Shown: positions 36,058-45,144, numbered from the stretch's first letter. The stretch: DNA of 56,962 nt from Odoribacter sp. UBA944 (GCA_002293375.1 DBDA01000046.1:13770-70731); one strand, 5' to 3'. A program made the numbers and translations. Notes: generated by a model not told the origin, from the letters alone.

Positions 36058-36112
36058 CAATTGATATGCTTAACCGGATTTGATGTAGTCAGTCCGTTAA
36101 AAGGAAAGAACG

Positions 36113-36598
36113 ATGGAAAAAATAGCCGTATTTCCCGGCTCTTTCGATCCGTTTACAGTCGGTCACGAAGAGATTGTCAACCGGGCACTCCGGATATTTG
36201 ATAAAATTGTGATCGCTGTCGGTGTCAACTCCCTGAAAAAAGAGTTTTTAGAGATAGACGACCGGGTAGCACTGATTCGAAAGGCTTTTCAGGGGAATAA
36301 CCGGGTGGAAGTGGCTACCTATGCGGGATTAACAGTGAGTTTTTGCAGGGAAGTAGGAGCCAACGTGATCATTCGCGGCTTGCGGACGGCAGCCGACTTT
36401 GAATACGAACGGGCGGTCGGACAGGCAAACCGGGCCATGGATGCGGAGGTGGAGACTGTTCTAATCCTGACCTCTACCGATCATACTTTTATCAGTTCTT
36501 CCATTGTACGAAACATCTATCTGAGTGGTGGAGACGTCAGCCGCTTTTTGCCGAAAGGACTTTCGACGGCCGATCTGGATGCCTGTCTCAGAGCATAA
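36113..36598 (+). CDS. coaD: Phosphopantetheine adenylyltransferase
   Basis: The 161-residue protein matches CoaD in length. It transfers AMP from ATP to 4'-phosphopantetheine, the fourth step of coenzyme A synthesis. It shows the nucleotidyltransferase opening FPGSFDPFTVGHEEIVNRA (TVGH is the T/HxGH motif, residues 15-18), then VIIRGLRTAADFEYE and the C-terminal STDHTFISSSIVR signature (ISSS for ATP binding). A serine hydrolase gene follows 11 bases later, probably on the same transcript. Confidence 0.97.
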   Translation: MEKIAVFPGSFDPFTVGHEEIVNRALRIFDKIVIAVGVNSLKKEFLEIDDRVALIRKAFQGNNRVEVATYAGLTVSFCREVGANVIIRGLRTAADFEYERAVGQANRAMDAEVETVLILTSTDHTFISSSIVRNIYLSGGDVSRFLPKGLSTADLDACLRA

Positions 36599-36609
36599 AC
36601 CGAAAAATC

Positions 36610-37752
36610 ATGCGTAAAAAACGGATCAAACTTGTTTCCGGGCTGTTGGTACTGATAGCCGGGTTGTTTCTGTTGACACCCACCTATATCCGGGAGGCCC
36701 TGATCCATTGGTACCCCGATATTACCGACACCTACATCTTCTCTTCCCACACCGTGGAGCGCTCCTCCGCTTGCCGGGAGTGGCCGGAAGCTCCGGATTA
36801 CAACACCTTCCGGATGAATGAGACTGATGAGGCCTATTTAGCGAAATGGGAAACGGTCTCTTTTCTGGTGATCCAACACGACAGTATTTTGTACGAAGAG
36901 TACCGGGACGGCTGGAAGCCGGAGGATCTTTCCAATATCTTTTCCGCTACCAAAAGCATTGTTGGGTTGCTTACGGGCATTGCCTTGGGAGAGAGCGCCA
37001 TCGGCAGCCTGGACGATCCGGTCTGCAGATACCTGCCGGAGTTTACCGGCGAAGGGCGGGAGCGGGTTACTGTCCGGAACCTGTTGACCATGAGTTCCGG
37101 TCTGAATTGGAAGGAATCCTACTCCTCCCTTTTTTCCACCACCACCCAGGCCTATTACGGGGATAACATCCGTTCGCTGATGATGCGGTTGAAGCCGGAA
37201 GAAGAGCCGGGCAAACGCTACTCTTACAAAAGCGGCGATTCCCAATTGCTTGCGTTCGTGGTCGAAGCGGCCACGGGGCGCACCATCAGTGATTACGCCC
37301 GGGAAAAATTGTGGCAGCCCATGCAGGCATGTACCGATGCACTCTGGAATCTGGATAAAAAGGAGGGGGACGAAAAATCGTACTGTTGCTTCAATACAAC
37401 CGCCCGGGAGTTTGCCCGTTTCGGCCGGTTGTTGCTGAACAAGGGGAAATGGAACGACCGGCAGTTGGTGCCGGAAACCTATATGGAAGAGGCGCTTTCC
37501 CCGGCCTCTTATTTGGAAAACGAGTTTGGCGACGGGCCCTTGGATTACTACGGCTTTCAGATCTGGATCGTACTCTACAAAGGAATGCGTTTTCCGGCTT
37601 TTCGCGGTTTGGACGGACAGTATCTCTTTGCGATCCCGGAGAAAAACGCCATTGTTGTGCGGATGGGCCACAAGCGGAGTGAGGAGTACATCCGGGAACA
37701 GACAGTCGATATGGAAGGCTATTTGGATATTGCCTTTAAAATTTTGCAGTAA
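36610..37752 (+). CDS. Membrane-anchored serine hydrolase, class C beta-lactamase fold
   Basis: The 380-residue protein has an N-terminal membrane anchor or uncleaved signal (LVSGLLVLIAGLFLLTPT, about 8-25). The beta-lactamase/esterase domain (about 65-370) shows SATKS (SxxK nucleophile, about 112-116), YSYKSGD (the YxN-like motif, about 203-209) and GHKRSEEY near the end in place of KTG. Members include penicillin-binding-like carboxypeptidases, esterases and 6-aminohexanoate-dimer hydrolases; the true substrate is unknown. The KTG box is not conserved, so resistance activity should not be assumed. Confidence 0.85.
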   Translation: MRKKRIKLVSGLLVLIAGLFLLTPTYIREALIHWYPDITDTYIFSSHTVERSSACREWPEAPDYNTFRMNETDEAYLAKWETVSFLVIQHDSILYEEYRDGWKPEDLSNIFSATKSIVGLLTGIALGESAIGSLDDPVCRYLPEFTGEGRERVTVRNLLTMSSGLNWKESYSSLFSTTTQAYYGDNIRSLMMRLKPEEEPGKRYSYKSGDSQLLAFVVEAATGRTISDYAREKLWQPMQACTDALWNLDKKEGDEKSYCCFNTTAREFARFGRLLLNKGKWNDRQLVPETYMEEALSPASYLENEFGDGPLDYYGFQIWIVLYKGMRFPAFRGLDGQYLFAIPEKNAIVVRMGHKRSEEYIREQTVDMEGYLDIAFKILQ

Positions 37753-37767
37753 GAAACTATCGGGAAT

Positions 37768-37806
37768 TAAAAAACAGCCATCCGAGGTGCTCTCCGATGG
37801 CCGTTT
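37768..37806 (-). terminator. Intrinsic terminator, mainly for glyA
   Basis: GCCATCCGAG and CTCCGATGGC form a hairpin with one internal mismatch. On the minus strand it is followed by TTTTTT, so it ends glyA; it may also slow plus-strand transcripts from the serine hydrolase side. Confidence 0.75.
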
Positions 37807-37827
37807 CCTGTGTTGGCAGGATGTTGA

Positions 37828-39108
37828 TTACCAAGCGAACATCGGCCGGCTCTCCATCATAGCGTTCACCTCTTTTTTCACTGCTGCGATCACCGCTTCG
37901 TTTTCCGGGTCGGCAAGGATGCGGTCAATAAACTCCACGATCACCGGCATGTCGGCCTCTTTCAGCCCGCGAGTGGTGATAGCGGGTGTTCCCACACGCA
38001 ACCCGGAGGTGGTGAACGGGGTGCGGCTATCGAAAGGCACCATGTTCTTATTGATGGTAATATCGGCTTTCACCAAGGTGTTTTCTGCTTTTTTACCGGT
38101 CAATTCCGGAAATTTGGTGCGCAGATCAATCAACATGCAATGGTTGTCCGTTCCGCCGGAAACCACTTTATACCCTTTTTCAGTAAAGGCTTTCGCCATG
38201 GCTTTGGCATTCTTCTGCATCTGTACGGCATACTCCGCATAGGAGTCGGAGAGCGCTTCCTCAAAGGCTACCGCTTTGGCGGCAATGACGTGCTCCAGCG
38301 GCCCGCCTTGCTGACCCGGGAATACGGCGAAATTCAGCACCTGCGACATCATCTTAACCTCTCCTTTCGGTGTAGTCTGCCCCCATGGGTTCGGGAAATC
38401 TTTCGGCAACAGGATCATGCCGCCGCGCGGTCCGCGCAGGGTTTTGTGGGTGGTGGTGGTTACGATGTGGCAATGTTCGAACGGATTATTCAACAACCCT
38501 TTGGCGATCAAACCGGCGGGATGCGCCATGTCGCACATCACCAAAGCATTTACTTTGTCGGCAATCTCCCGGATCCGTCTGTAGTCCCAGTCGCGGGAGT
38601 AGGCAGAGGCTCCACAAACGATCATTTTGGGCTTATGTTCCAGCGCCAACCGTTCCATCTCGTCGTAATCCACTAAACCGGTATCCTCTTTTACGTGGTA
38701 TGCTACCGGTTTGTAGTTGATCCCGGAGAGGTTGACGGGCGATCCGTGGGAGAGGTGTCCGCCGTGGGAGAGATCCAGTCCGAGGAAAGTGTCGCCCGGC
38801 TGCATACAGGCGAAAAATACGGCAGCATTGGCTTGTGCGCCGGAGTGAGGCTGTACGTTGGCGTACTCCGCCCCGAACAGTTTGCAGGCCCGGTCAATAG
38901 CCAACTGCTCGGTCTGGTCTACAATCTGGCATCCGCCGTAGTAACGCGCTCCGGGGTACCCTTCGGCGTATTTATTGGTCAGGCAGGAGCCCATCGCTTC
39001 CATCACCTGTTCGCTGACAAAGTTCTCGGAGGCGATCAGTTCGATGCCCTCTTTCTGGCGCCGGCACTCCTGTTTAATCAGGTCGAAAATTGCGGTATCT
39101 CGCTTCAT
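37828..39108 (-). CDS. glyA: Serine hydroxymethyltransferase
   Basis: The 426-residue protein is of normal length. It interconverts serine and glycine with tetrahydrofolate, supplying one-carbon units. Visible features are IELIASENFVSEQVMEAMGS, NKYAEGYPGARYYGGC, CDMAHPAGLIA, and the PLP-binding lysine in TTTTHKTLRGPRGG (Lys about 222). A well matched promoter lies just upstream, giving a very short leader, so it is monocistronic. Confidence 0.98.
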   Translation of the reverse strand: MKRDTAIFDLIKQECRRQKEGIELIASENFVSEQVMEAMGSCLTNKYAEGYPGARYYGGCQIVDQTEQLAIDRACKLFGAEYANVQPHSGAQANAAVFFACMQPGDTFLGLDLSHGGHLSHGSPVNLSGINYKPVAYHVKEDTGLVDYDEMERLALEHKPKMIVCGASAYSRDWDYRRIREIADKVNALVMCDMAHPAGLIAKGLLNNPFEHCHIVTTTTHKTLRGPRGGMILLPKDFPNPWGQTTPKGEVKMMSQVLNFAVFPGQQGGPLEHVIAAKAVAFEEALSDSYAEYAVQMQKNAKAMAKAFTEKGYKVVSGGTDNHCMLIDLRTKFPELTGKKAENTLVKADITINKNMVPFDSRTPFTTSGLRVGTPAITTRGLKEADMPVIVEFIDRILADPENEAVIAAVKKEVNAMMESRPMFAW

Positions 39109-39136
39109 CTGTTCTTGGTTTTTTTGAAAAATTTCT

Positions 39137-39167
39137 CAAAGTTACTGGAATCCGTCGGATAATCAAA
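39137..39167 (-). promoter_or_regulatory. Promoter for glyA
   Basis: On the minus strand TTTG (39167-39164), 19 bases, TAACTTTG (39144-39137): a full consensus match. The start would be near 39130, about 22 nt before the ATG. Confidence 0.75.
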
Positions 39168-39248
39168 TTTTCTGTCTGAGATTTTGGAAACGTTTGAAAA
39201 GAGAGGAAAATTTACGTAAAAACGGATGCCGTTGCTCTTGGTTTTTTC

Positions 39249-39256
39249 TATATTTG
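39249..39256 (+). promoter_or_regulatory. Putative -7 element for the 39283 gene
   Basis: TATATTTG matches the -7 consensus; no TTTG stands at the expected -33 distance. The leader would be about 20 nt. Confidence 0.5.
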
Positions 39257-39282
39257 TACAATAATTTTAACAAGTAAAAACC

Positions 39283-39777
39283 ATGGAAAATCCTTTTGAA
39301 GAAAATCAGGCAGGTCAGGCAAAACGCCCTACTTTGCTTACGGTTCTGTGTATATTGACATTTATTGGGAGCGGCTTCGGCGCCCTCTCGGATCTGAGAA
39401 CCTTTTTTACCGCCGATGCTGTGGCCGATGCTACGGCGATGCAAATGGAACAAAGTATGGATGCGATGGAGCAGTTAGGCGGCTCTTCTTTTTTCTCGGA
39501 GCTTATGGCTGCTTCCCAAGAGGCATTGCCGTACCTGAAGCCGATCTCCGGCATCAACTGTTTGCTTGCCCTGCTGAGCCTGTTTGGCGCTATCTGCATG
39601 TTCCGTTTGCGGAAAGTCGGATTCTACTTCTATACCGGGGCGCAACTCCTGATGCTGTTCGTGACGCCGGCGTTTATCGGCTTTGGGGGGACAGTAATGA
39701 TGACGCTGGCGGTCGGTGCTGTCTTTACGTTGTTGTTTATTATCTTGTACAGCCTGAACCTAAAGTACATGAAATAA
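39283..39777 (+). CDS. Small integral membrane protein of unknown function
   Basis: The 164-residue protein has an N-terminal cytosolic stretch (ENPFEENQAGQAKR) and four likely membrane segments: LLTVLCILTFIGSGFGALSD (about 18-37), ISGINCLLALLSLFGAICMF (about 88-107), VGFYFYTGAQLLMLFVTPAF (about 112-131) and MTLAVGAVFTLLFIILYSL (about 140-158). The first two are joined by a methionine- and alanine-rich loop. Proteins of this layout are common in Bacteroidetes but I know of no function. It is monocistronic, with a terminator right after it. Confidence 0.8.
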   Translation: MENPFEENQAGQAKRPTLLTVLCILTFIGSGFGALSDLRTFFTADAVADATAMQMEQSMDAMEQLGGSSFFSELMAASQEALPYLKPISGINCLLALLSLFGAICMFRLRKVGFYFYTGAQLLMLFVTPAFIGFGGTVMMTLAVGAVFTLLFIILYSLNLKYMK

Positions 39778-39794
39778 GCAGAACTCCAACAAGA

Positions 39795-39829
39795 AAAAAG
39801 AAGTCGTCTCCCAAACGGCTTCTTTTTTT
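39795..39829. terminator. Intrinsic terminator after the small membrane protein
   Basis: GAAGTCGT (39800-39807) pairs with ACGGCTTC (39815-39822), one G-U pair, flanked by an A-run before and TTTTTTT after, so it can act on both strands. Confidence 0.85.
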
Positions 39830-39837
39830 CTCTTACT

Positions 39838-39872
39838 GAAAAATCCCCCACTGCCTTTACGGCAGCAGGGGA
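39838..39872 (-). terminator. Intrinsic terminator for the thioredoxin gene
   Basis: On the minus strand a GC-rich hairpin (arms 39871-39861 and 39855-39846, CCCC...GGGG ends) is followed by ATTTTT. It lies 25 bases after the thioredoxin stop. Confidence 0.75.
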
Positions 39873-39896
39873 ACTCGGCTTATCACCTCCTGTTTT

Positions 39897-40202
39897 TTAC
39901 GCACTGTACGTGCTCACTATTTTCTCCAATTCCGCCTCCGGTATCTCTCCGCTGTGGCGCCACACCTGCTCCTCGTTGCGAAAGAAGAGCATAGTCGGAA
40001 TGGTTTGTATTTTATAGGCATTCACCAATTTTTCATTCTCCGGAGCATCAATATCAAGACGCACCACTTTCAGTTTTTTACCGGCCTTTTTTTCAACATT
40101 GTCCAAAACAGGGTGCATCCGTTGGCAATGCGGACACCAAGTTGCATAAAACTCTACCAATACCGACTTAGAATCTTTTACAATTTCGTTTAAATTCACC
40201 AT
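39897..40202 (-). CDS. trxA: Thioredoxin
   Basis: The 101-residue protein has a thioredoxin fold and active site WCPHC (residues 22-26), with the cis-Pro in IQTIPTMLFF (about 74-77). The redox motif CPHC, rather than the classical CGPC, predicts a more oxidising potential, though the protein lacks a signal peptide and so is cytoplasmic. It lies downstream of the S9 peptidase on the opposite side of an 8-bp palindrome (40244-40264), with no clear promoter of its own. Confidence 0.9.
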   Translation of the reverse strand: MVNLNEIVKDSKSVLVEFYATWCPHCQRMHPVLDNVEKKAGKKLKVVRLDIDAPENEKLVNAYKIQTIPTMLFFRNEEQVWRHSGEIPEAELEKIVSTYSA

Positions 40203-40243
40203 ATCCTGCTTATTTAAAATGGAACATGCAATTCATATGGCAA

Positions 40244-40264
40244 TATACGGAAAATATCCGTATA
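40244..40264. repeat. Perfect 8-bp palindrome between the S9 peptidase and trxA
   Basis: TATACGGA (40244-40251) and TCCGTATA (40257-40264) flank AAATA. It has no T-run, so it may be a weak transcript end, an RNA-stability hairpin or an operator near the trxA start. Confidence 0.4.
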
Positions 40265-40270
40265 AAAGTT

Positions 40271-42586
40271 TCAATTCCTGCGATTAAAACCATCAATCTG
40301 GTAAAAGGCATCCGAAGAGTCGTCGCCCAAGAGGTATTTCGCAAAGTGAAACCACATCTTCCGAGCATAAAACTGCTGGTGGATACCGGAAAAACCGTGC
40401 CGCTGACCGGGCAATACCACCAAATCGAAGTTTTTACCCGCTTTGATCAGGGCATCGGCCATGCGCAAGGTATTTCCGGGATGGACATTGTTATCGATAT
40501 CTCCTGTCACCAGTAACAAGTGACCTTTAAAATTCCGGGCCAACTCCGGATTGGTCGGGATCTTGGCCGAAAATGTAATCTCCTCCCGATCGCCGTTCAC
40601 ACTGTCTTTGACTGTTTTTTTAGTCTCTTTCACCCCGTGGTGGGTTTCCCCCCACCACCGGTTATAAATGTTGTTGTCGTGGTTCCCGGCAGAAGAGACG
40701 GCTGCCGTATAAAAATCAGGATAGGTACACAACGCCGCCGTGGACATAAAACCGCCGCCCGAATGGCCAAAAATGCCGACCTTGGTCAGGTCGATAAAGG
40801 AATGCCGGTCCGCCAACTGCTCCAAACCGTACTTATCATCCGCCAAGGCATAATCCCGCAAATTGTTGTACCCGTATGTGTGATACCATTTATCCCGATA
40901 GGGGCTTCCGCCCCGATGCCCGAAATTCACTACGATAAAGCCGAGTTGTGCCAGCGCCATATTGTTCCCTCCGGAAGCGGTAAAAGCAACCGCCGTGGAC
41001 TCCGTCTGAGGCCCCGGATAAACGTAAGAGATGACCGGATAAGTACGGGTGGAATCGAAGTCGAACGGTTTCCACATCACCCCGTACAGATCCGTCACCC
41101 CGTCCTTTGCCTTGACGGTAAACCGTTCCGGCATTTTCCAGCCGGCTTCGTACAACCGTTTCAGGTCGGGACGTTCCAGTTCCAGGATTACGCGCCCTTC
41201 CTGATCCCGCAACACACAGAGAGGCTCCAGATCCACCCGGGAGTAGTTGTCCACTAAAAAGCGGCAAGATTTCGGCATTTGCACCTGGTGCTGCGCATCC
41301 TCCGGTGTCAGCAAAGTCTCTCCCGTCCGGTCAATGTGCGCTTTGTATACATGTACATAGTAAGGATTTATCCCTTTCTCCCGGTCATAGCCTTCAAAAT
41401 AGAGGGTACGCCCGGTCGTATCAATCGCGACGACTTTTCCTGCCACCCAATTCCCGCCGGACGTGATCCTGTTTTTTAACTCCCCGCTCTTACCGTCGTA
41501 GTGATAATAGTGCCCCCATCCCGTTCGTTCGGACCACCAGATCAGATCTTTTCCGTTATTCAAGATGGACAAGTGCCCCAGTTGTTCATTCAGGTAGGGT
41601 TCACCCGTTTCGTGGATCAATACCTTTACCGCTCCCGTTTCGGTGTCCACCACCCCGATCTCTACCTCGTCTTTGGTACGTTTCCTTCTTTCAAAATAGA
41701 GGGAAGAGGATTGGGAGAGCGCAGTCGTATAGATCCGGATCCCCTGATCTTTCCATTTGTCAATGTCCAGGATCCGTTTTTCCCAGCTTCCCGTATCAAT
41801 AACCGACAATTCGAAACTCCCGACCTCTTTGTCTCCGGGCAACGGATAACGGTACTCCTCCAGTTTCGGCTCTTTTTCCGTCATATTTACCACCCAGAAA
41901 TCACGTACCTTCCGGTTGTCGTACCGCACGATGCTGATCTTTTTGGAATCCTTGAACCACTGCGCCTTGGAACGCACGCGCTTGCCGCTGGTATCCCGCT
42001 CGTTCGAAGCATACGAGAAAAAAGGCTCCCCGTCAGTTGTCAGCCGGATCTCCGTCGAATCTTTGTCATCCTTCCGCATCACATACAGATCGTGTTTACG
42101 GGCAAACAGGATAAACGTGCTGTCCGGGGAGTAAGAGCCCCAATTGATCCGCTCTTTTTTCTTCACCGTATCCGCTTCGGTCAACACCCCGGAAGCAGTG
42201 TTGTAGGCAAACCGCTTCTTATTCGCAGTAAATTTAAACGTCACCTCGTCCTTCTCGAACTCAATGTCCGTAATGGGAAGCGACTTGTAGCTGTAAGGTT
42301 TGAATGTCAGCTTCGTCAACTCCTCCATCATGTGGTTGTTATCGAACAAAGGCCGCTTCGTCCGCTTTGCCGGATCCACAAAATAGTAACGGGTCCCCTC
42401 TCCGGTCTTGTACAAATACCAGAATTTATCGCTATCCTTCAAAAAATGAGGATTTACCGTTAAAGATCCCAACTCCTGTCCGATCTGCCGGAACTTCTCT
42501 GCCTGACGATAATTGGCTTTTCCCGTCTGTCCGCAAACCGCTGACACCCATACCAACGCCAATCCCGTAAAAAATAATCTGCACAT
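40271..42586 (-). CDS. S9-family (DPP IV-like) exported prolyl peptidase
   Basis: The start at 42586 (MCRLFFTGLALVW, 771 residues) begins a clean signal peptide ending CGQ, so the product is periplasmic; the frame upstream is not signal-like. An N-terminal beta-propeller (about 60-480) precedes an alpha/beta hydrolase domain. Its catalytic Ser is in FGHSGGGFMS (about 609), Asp in GDIDNNVHPG (about 698) and His in PGQRHGF (about 730). Such enzymes remove dipeptides, often X-Pro, from peptides taken up by the cell, which suits a peptide-using Bacteroidetes. It is probably the head of a transcript reaching trxA. Confidence 0.93.
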   Translation of the reverse strand: MCRLFFTGLALVWVSAVCGQTGKANYRQAEKFRQIGQELGSLTVNPHFLKDSDKFWYLYKTGEGTRYYFVDPAKRTKRPLFDNNHMMEELTKLTFKPYSYKSLPITDIEFEKDEVTFKFTANKKRFAYNTASGVLTEADTVKKKERINWGSYSPDSTFILFARKHDLYVMRKDDKDSTEIRLTTDGEPFFSYASNERDTSGKRVRSKAQWFKDSKKISIVRYDNRKVRDFWVVNMTEKEPKLEEYRYPLPGDKEVGSFELSVIDTGSWEKRILDIDKWKDQGIRIYTTALSQSSSLYFERRKRTKDEVEIGVVDTETGAVKVLIHETGEPYLNEQLGHLSILNNGKDLIWWSERTGWGHYYHYDGKSGELKNRITSGGNWVAGKVVAIDTTGRTLYFEGYDREKGINPYYVHVYKAHIDRTGETLLTPEDAQHQVQMPKSCRFLVDNYSRVDLEPLCVLRDQEGRVILELERPDLKRLYEAGWKMPERFTVKAKDGVTDLYGVMWKPFDFDSTRTYPVISYVYPGPQTESTAVAFTASGGNNMALAQLGFIVVNFGHRGGSPYRDKWYHTYGYNNLRDYALADDKYGLEQLADRHSFIDLTKVGIFGHSGGGFMSTAALCTYPDFYTAAVSSAGNHDNNIYNRWWGETHHGVKETKKTVKDSVNGDREEITFSAKIPTNPELARNFKGHLLLVTGDIDNNVHPGNTLRMADALIKAGKNFDLVVLPGQRHGFSGIHQQFYARKMWFHFAKYLLGDDSSDAFYQIDGFNRRN

Positions 42587-42654
42587 AATGAAGTTTGTTA
42601 AAATGATACTATTTGATAGAGTTTGCAATAGTAGAAAAAAAGATTGAAAAATAC

Positions 42655-42662
42655 TATTTTTG
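42655..42662 (+). promoter_or_regulatory. Putative -7 element for the AlkD-like gene
   Basis: TATTTTTG (42655-42662) fits TAnnTTTG. The nearest TTTG (42622-42625) is too far upstream for a standard promoter. The leader would be about 27 nt. Confidence 0.4.
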
Positions 42663-42695
42663 CCTCAAAATAACAGGCGTTTTAAAACAATCGTT

Positions 42696-43247
42696 ATGCC
42701 ATCACACACTTATCTATCGCCACACACGGAGAAGAAGGCAGCCGAAATCCGCCGGCGCATCCGGCGATTGCAAAACGGCGGCAGTGTGGAGAGCCTCCGG
42801 CGGATCGGAGCCGACATTTCCGGACAGGTCGGAGCCAGTTATGTATCGCTCCGGGAACTGGCCGGCCGGTATACGCCGGAAGAAACCCTTGCCACCTTGC
42901 TGTGGGGAACCAGGCTACGGGAAGAACAGATTATTGCCTGCCTGTTGTTTCCGGAGAATTTAAATAAAGAAAAAATTACCCAATTAGCAGACACCTGCCA
43001 CAGCCTGGAAATAGCCGAATACTTCGGGTCACTTCTCCTCTTCCGCAGCAAAGAGTTGGCAAAAATCGCCCGTGCATTCGGGAACTCCGGAGTTCCGGCC
43101 CGGCAGGTGGCAGCCCTGACGGGATGCGCCAGACATCTGCTGCTGAACAGATCAAATTCCCTGATCACCCCATCGTTTTTCGCCTTGCTGGTCAACCGGA
43201 CATATCGGGAAAAATACGTGGAAGTTGTCGCCTCCCGGTACCGCTAA
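42696..43247 (+). CDS. Short AlkD-like HEAT-repeat protein (DNA alkylation repair family)
   Basis: The ATG at 42696 (183 residues) follows the predicted promoter closely and is preferred over the ATG at 42660. The protein is all-helical, with HEAT-like wording: IRRRIRRLQNGGSVESLRRIGADI, VSLRELAGRYTPEETLATLLWG and REEQIIACLLFPENL, the last resembling the AlkD family (L..LA..LW....E....A..L). AlkD enzymes are glycosylases for alkylated bases and are usually about 220-240 residues; this one is shorter, so activity is uncertain. No neighbours suggest an operon. Confidence 0.6.
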   Translation: MPSHTYLSPHTEKKAAEIRRRIRRLQNGGSVESLRRIGADISGQVGASYVSLRELAGRYTPEETLATLLWGTRLREEQIIACLLFPENLNKEKITQLADTCHSLEIAEYFGSLLLFRSKELAKIARAFGNSGVPARQVAALTGCARHLLLNRSNSLITPSFFALLVNRTYREKYVEVVASRYR

Positions 43248-43335
43248 GATCTTTTCGTTTTCAACAGATTTGTAAATTAATGTTAAAGAATTCTTTTTAT
43301 CCGGGAATATCCTCCGGATAGTGAAAAATCTTTCT

Positions 43336-43343
43336 TACTTTTG
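43336..43343 (+). promoter_or_regulatory. Putative -7 element for pckA
   Basis: TACTTTTG matches TAnnTTTG; no matching -33 TTTG. The leader would be about 45 nt. Confidence 0.45.
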
Positions 43344-43396
43344 CCTGTATTACGGAAAAAAAGTATTAATTATTTTCATCATAACACGTAAAAACT

Positions 43397-45001
43397 ATGG
43401 CTAAATTAGATCTAAGCAAGTACGGAATCACCGGAGTGAGGGAGATTATCTACAACCCGTCGTACGACGAACTGTTTAAAGCCGAAACCGATCCTTCCCT
43501 GACCGGATACGAAAAAGGACAGGTAACGGAAATGGGAGCGGTAAACGTAATGACCGGTGTCTACACGGGACGTTCTCCCAAGGATAAATTCTTTGTGATG
43601 GACGATGTTACCCGCAACACCGTATGGTGGACTTCCGACGAATATAAAAACGACAACAAACCCATTACGGAAGCAAGCTGGAAGGTATTGAAAGGATTGG
43701 CTACTAAACAGCTCTCCGGTAAGAAACTGTACGTAGTGGATACTTTCTGCGGAGCGAATGAAAATACCCGCCTGAAAATCCGGTTCATCATGGAAGTAGC
43801 CTGGCAGGCCCATTTTGTGAAGAACATGTTTATCCGGCCGACAGAGGCGGAGTTGGCCAACTACGGCGAACCCGATTTTATCGTAATGAACGCCTCCAAA
43901 GCCAAGGTGGAAAATTACAAGGAGCTGGGATTGAACTCCGAAACAGCAGTGGTATTCAACCTGACCGAAAAGATACAGGTGATCCTGAATACCTGGTACG
44001 GTGGAGAGATGAAGAAGGGGATGTTCTCTTACATGAACTACCTGCTTCCGCTGAAAGGGATCGCTTCCATGCACTGCTCTGCTAATGTGGGCAAAGCCGG
44101 CGATACGGCAATCTTTTTCGGGTTGTCCGGAACCGGGAAAACCACCCTCTCTACCGATCCGAAACGCGAGTTGATCGGCGACGACGAACACGGCTGGGAC
44201 GACCACGGCATTTTCAATTTCGAAGGCGGTTGCTACGCCAAAGTCATCAACCTCAGCAAAGAGAACGAACCGGACATCTACGAAGCGATCCGGCGCGACG
44301 CGTTACTGGAAAACGTAACGGTGGACACCCAAGGTAAAATTGATTTCAACGACAAGTCGGTAACCGAAAATACCCGTGTTTCCTACCCGATCTATCACAT
44401 CAAGAACATTGTAAAGCCAGTTTCCAAGGCAGGCCCTGCCAAAAAAGTGATCTTCCTGACGGCGGACGCTTTTGGGGTGTTGCCTCCCGTTTCCAAACTG
44501 ACACCGGAACAGACCCAGTACTACTTCCTGAGTGGATTCACTGCCAAACTGGCCGGAACCGAAAGAGGGATCACCGAACCGACCCCGACCTTTTCCGCCT
44601 GCTTCGGCGCCGCTTTCCTCTCCCTGCACCCAACCAAATACGGACAGGAACTGGTAAAAAGAATGCAGGAATCCGGAGCGACGGCCTACCTGGTAAACAC
44701 CGGCTGGAACGGTACCGGAAAACGGATCTCCATCAAGGATACCCGCGGGATCATTGACGCCATCCTGGACGGTTCGATGGACAAAGCGGAAACGGCTTCC
44801 GTACCGTATTTTGACCTGGCGATCCCCAAAGCGCTGCCGGGTGTTGCCACAGAGATCCTGGATCCGCGCAACACTTACGCCAACACCGCGGATTGGGACA
44901 CCAAAGCCAAAGACCTGGCTGGCCGCTTCGTCAAGAATTTCGAGAAATTCACCGGAAATGACCACGGAAAATCGCTGGTAAAAGCCGGTCCGAAACTATA
45001 A
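43397..45001 (+). CDS. pckA: Phosphoenolpyruvate carboxykinase (ATP)
   Basis: The 534-residue protein matches the ATP-type enzyme in length. It interconverts oxaloacetate and PEP with ATP/ADP; in Bacteroidetes fermenters it usually runs toward oxaloacetate, feeding succinate formation and gaining ATP. Key segments are YTGRSPKDKF (substrate site), HCSANVG (metal-binding His), FFGLSGTGKTTLS (P-loop, about 238-250), IGDDEHGW (metal-binding Asp) and TFSACFGAAF. It stands alone, bounded by a -7 element and a strong terminator. Confidence 0.98.
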   Translation: MAKLDLSKYGITGVREIIYNPSYDELFKAETDPSLTGYEKGQVTEMGAVNVMTGVYTGRSPKDKFFVMDDVTRNTVWWTSDEYKNDNKPITEASWKVLKGLATKQLSGKKLYVVDTFCGANENTRLKIRFIMEVAWQAHFVKNMFIRPTEAELANYGEPDFIVMNASKAKVENYKELGLNSETAVVFNLTEKIQVILNTWYGGEMKKGMFSYMNYLLPLKGIASMHCSANVGKAGDTAIFFGLSGTGKTTLSTDPKRELIGDDEHGWDDHGIFNFEGGCYAKVINLSKENEPDIYEAIRRDALLENVTVDTQGKIDFNDKSVTENTRVSYPIYHIKNIVKPVSKAGPAKKVIFLTADAFGVLPPVSKLTPEQTQYYFLSGFTAKLAGTERGITEPTPTFSACFGAAFLSLHPTKYGQELVKRMQESGATAYLVNTGWNGTGKRISIKDTRGIIDAILDGSMDKAETASVPYFDLAIPKALPGVATEILDPRNTYANTADWDTKAKDLAGRFVKNFEKFTGNDHGKSLVKAGPKL

Positions 45002-45021
45002 GGGTAAGACCGGAAACCCGA

Positions 45022-45047
45022 AGGGAGCCTAACGGCTCCCTTTTTTC
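45022..45047 (+). terminator. Intrinsic terminator of pckA
   Basis: AGGGAGCC (45022-45029), loop TAAC, GGCTCCCT (45034-45041), then TTTTT. The stem is perfect and begins 20 bases after the stop. Confidence 0.95.
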
Positions 45048-45074
45048 ATTTCGGCGACACACATTTTCAGCATA

Positions 45075-45106
45075 CAAAAAAGCGGCTCGTTCCCGAGTCG
45101 CTTTTT
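45075..45106. terminator. Bidirectional terminator between pckA and lpxA
   Basis: AGCGGCTCG (45081-45089) pairs with CGAGTCGCT (45094-45102), with one G-U pair and A- and T-runs on either side. On the minus strand it ends the lpx operon, 39 bases after the lpxA stop. Confidence 0.8.
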
Positions 45107-45144
45107 CTATCTTGTGAAAAACAAGTATGCTATAAACCAGATAT

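Noticed and set aside
36610..37752. Serine hydrolase as an antibiotic-resistance beta-lactamase
   Set aside because: The protein keeps SxxK but lacks a proper KTG box and resembles the wider esterase/PBP-like group, so resistance is not supported.
37768..37806. Hairpin first considered as a riboswitch or small RNA
   Set aside because: Position right after glyA and a T-run on that strand make a simple terminator the better reading.
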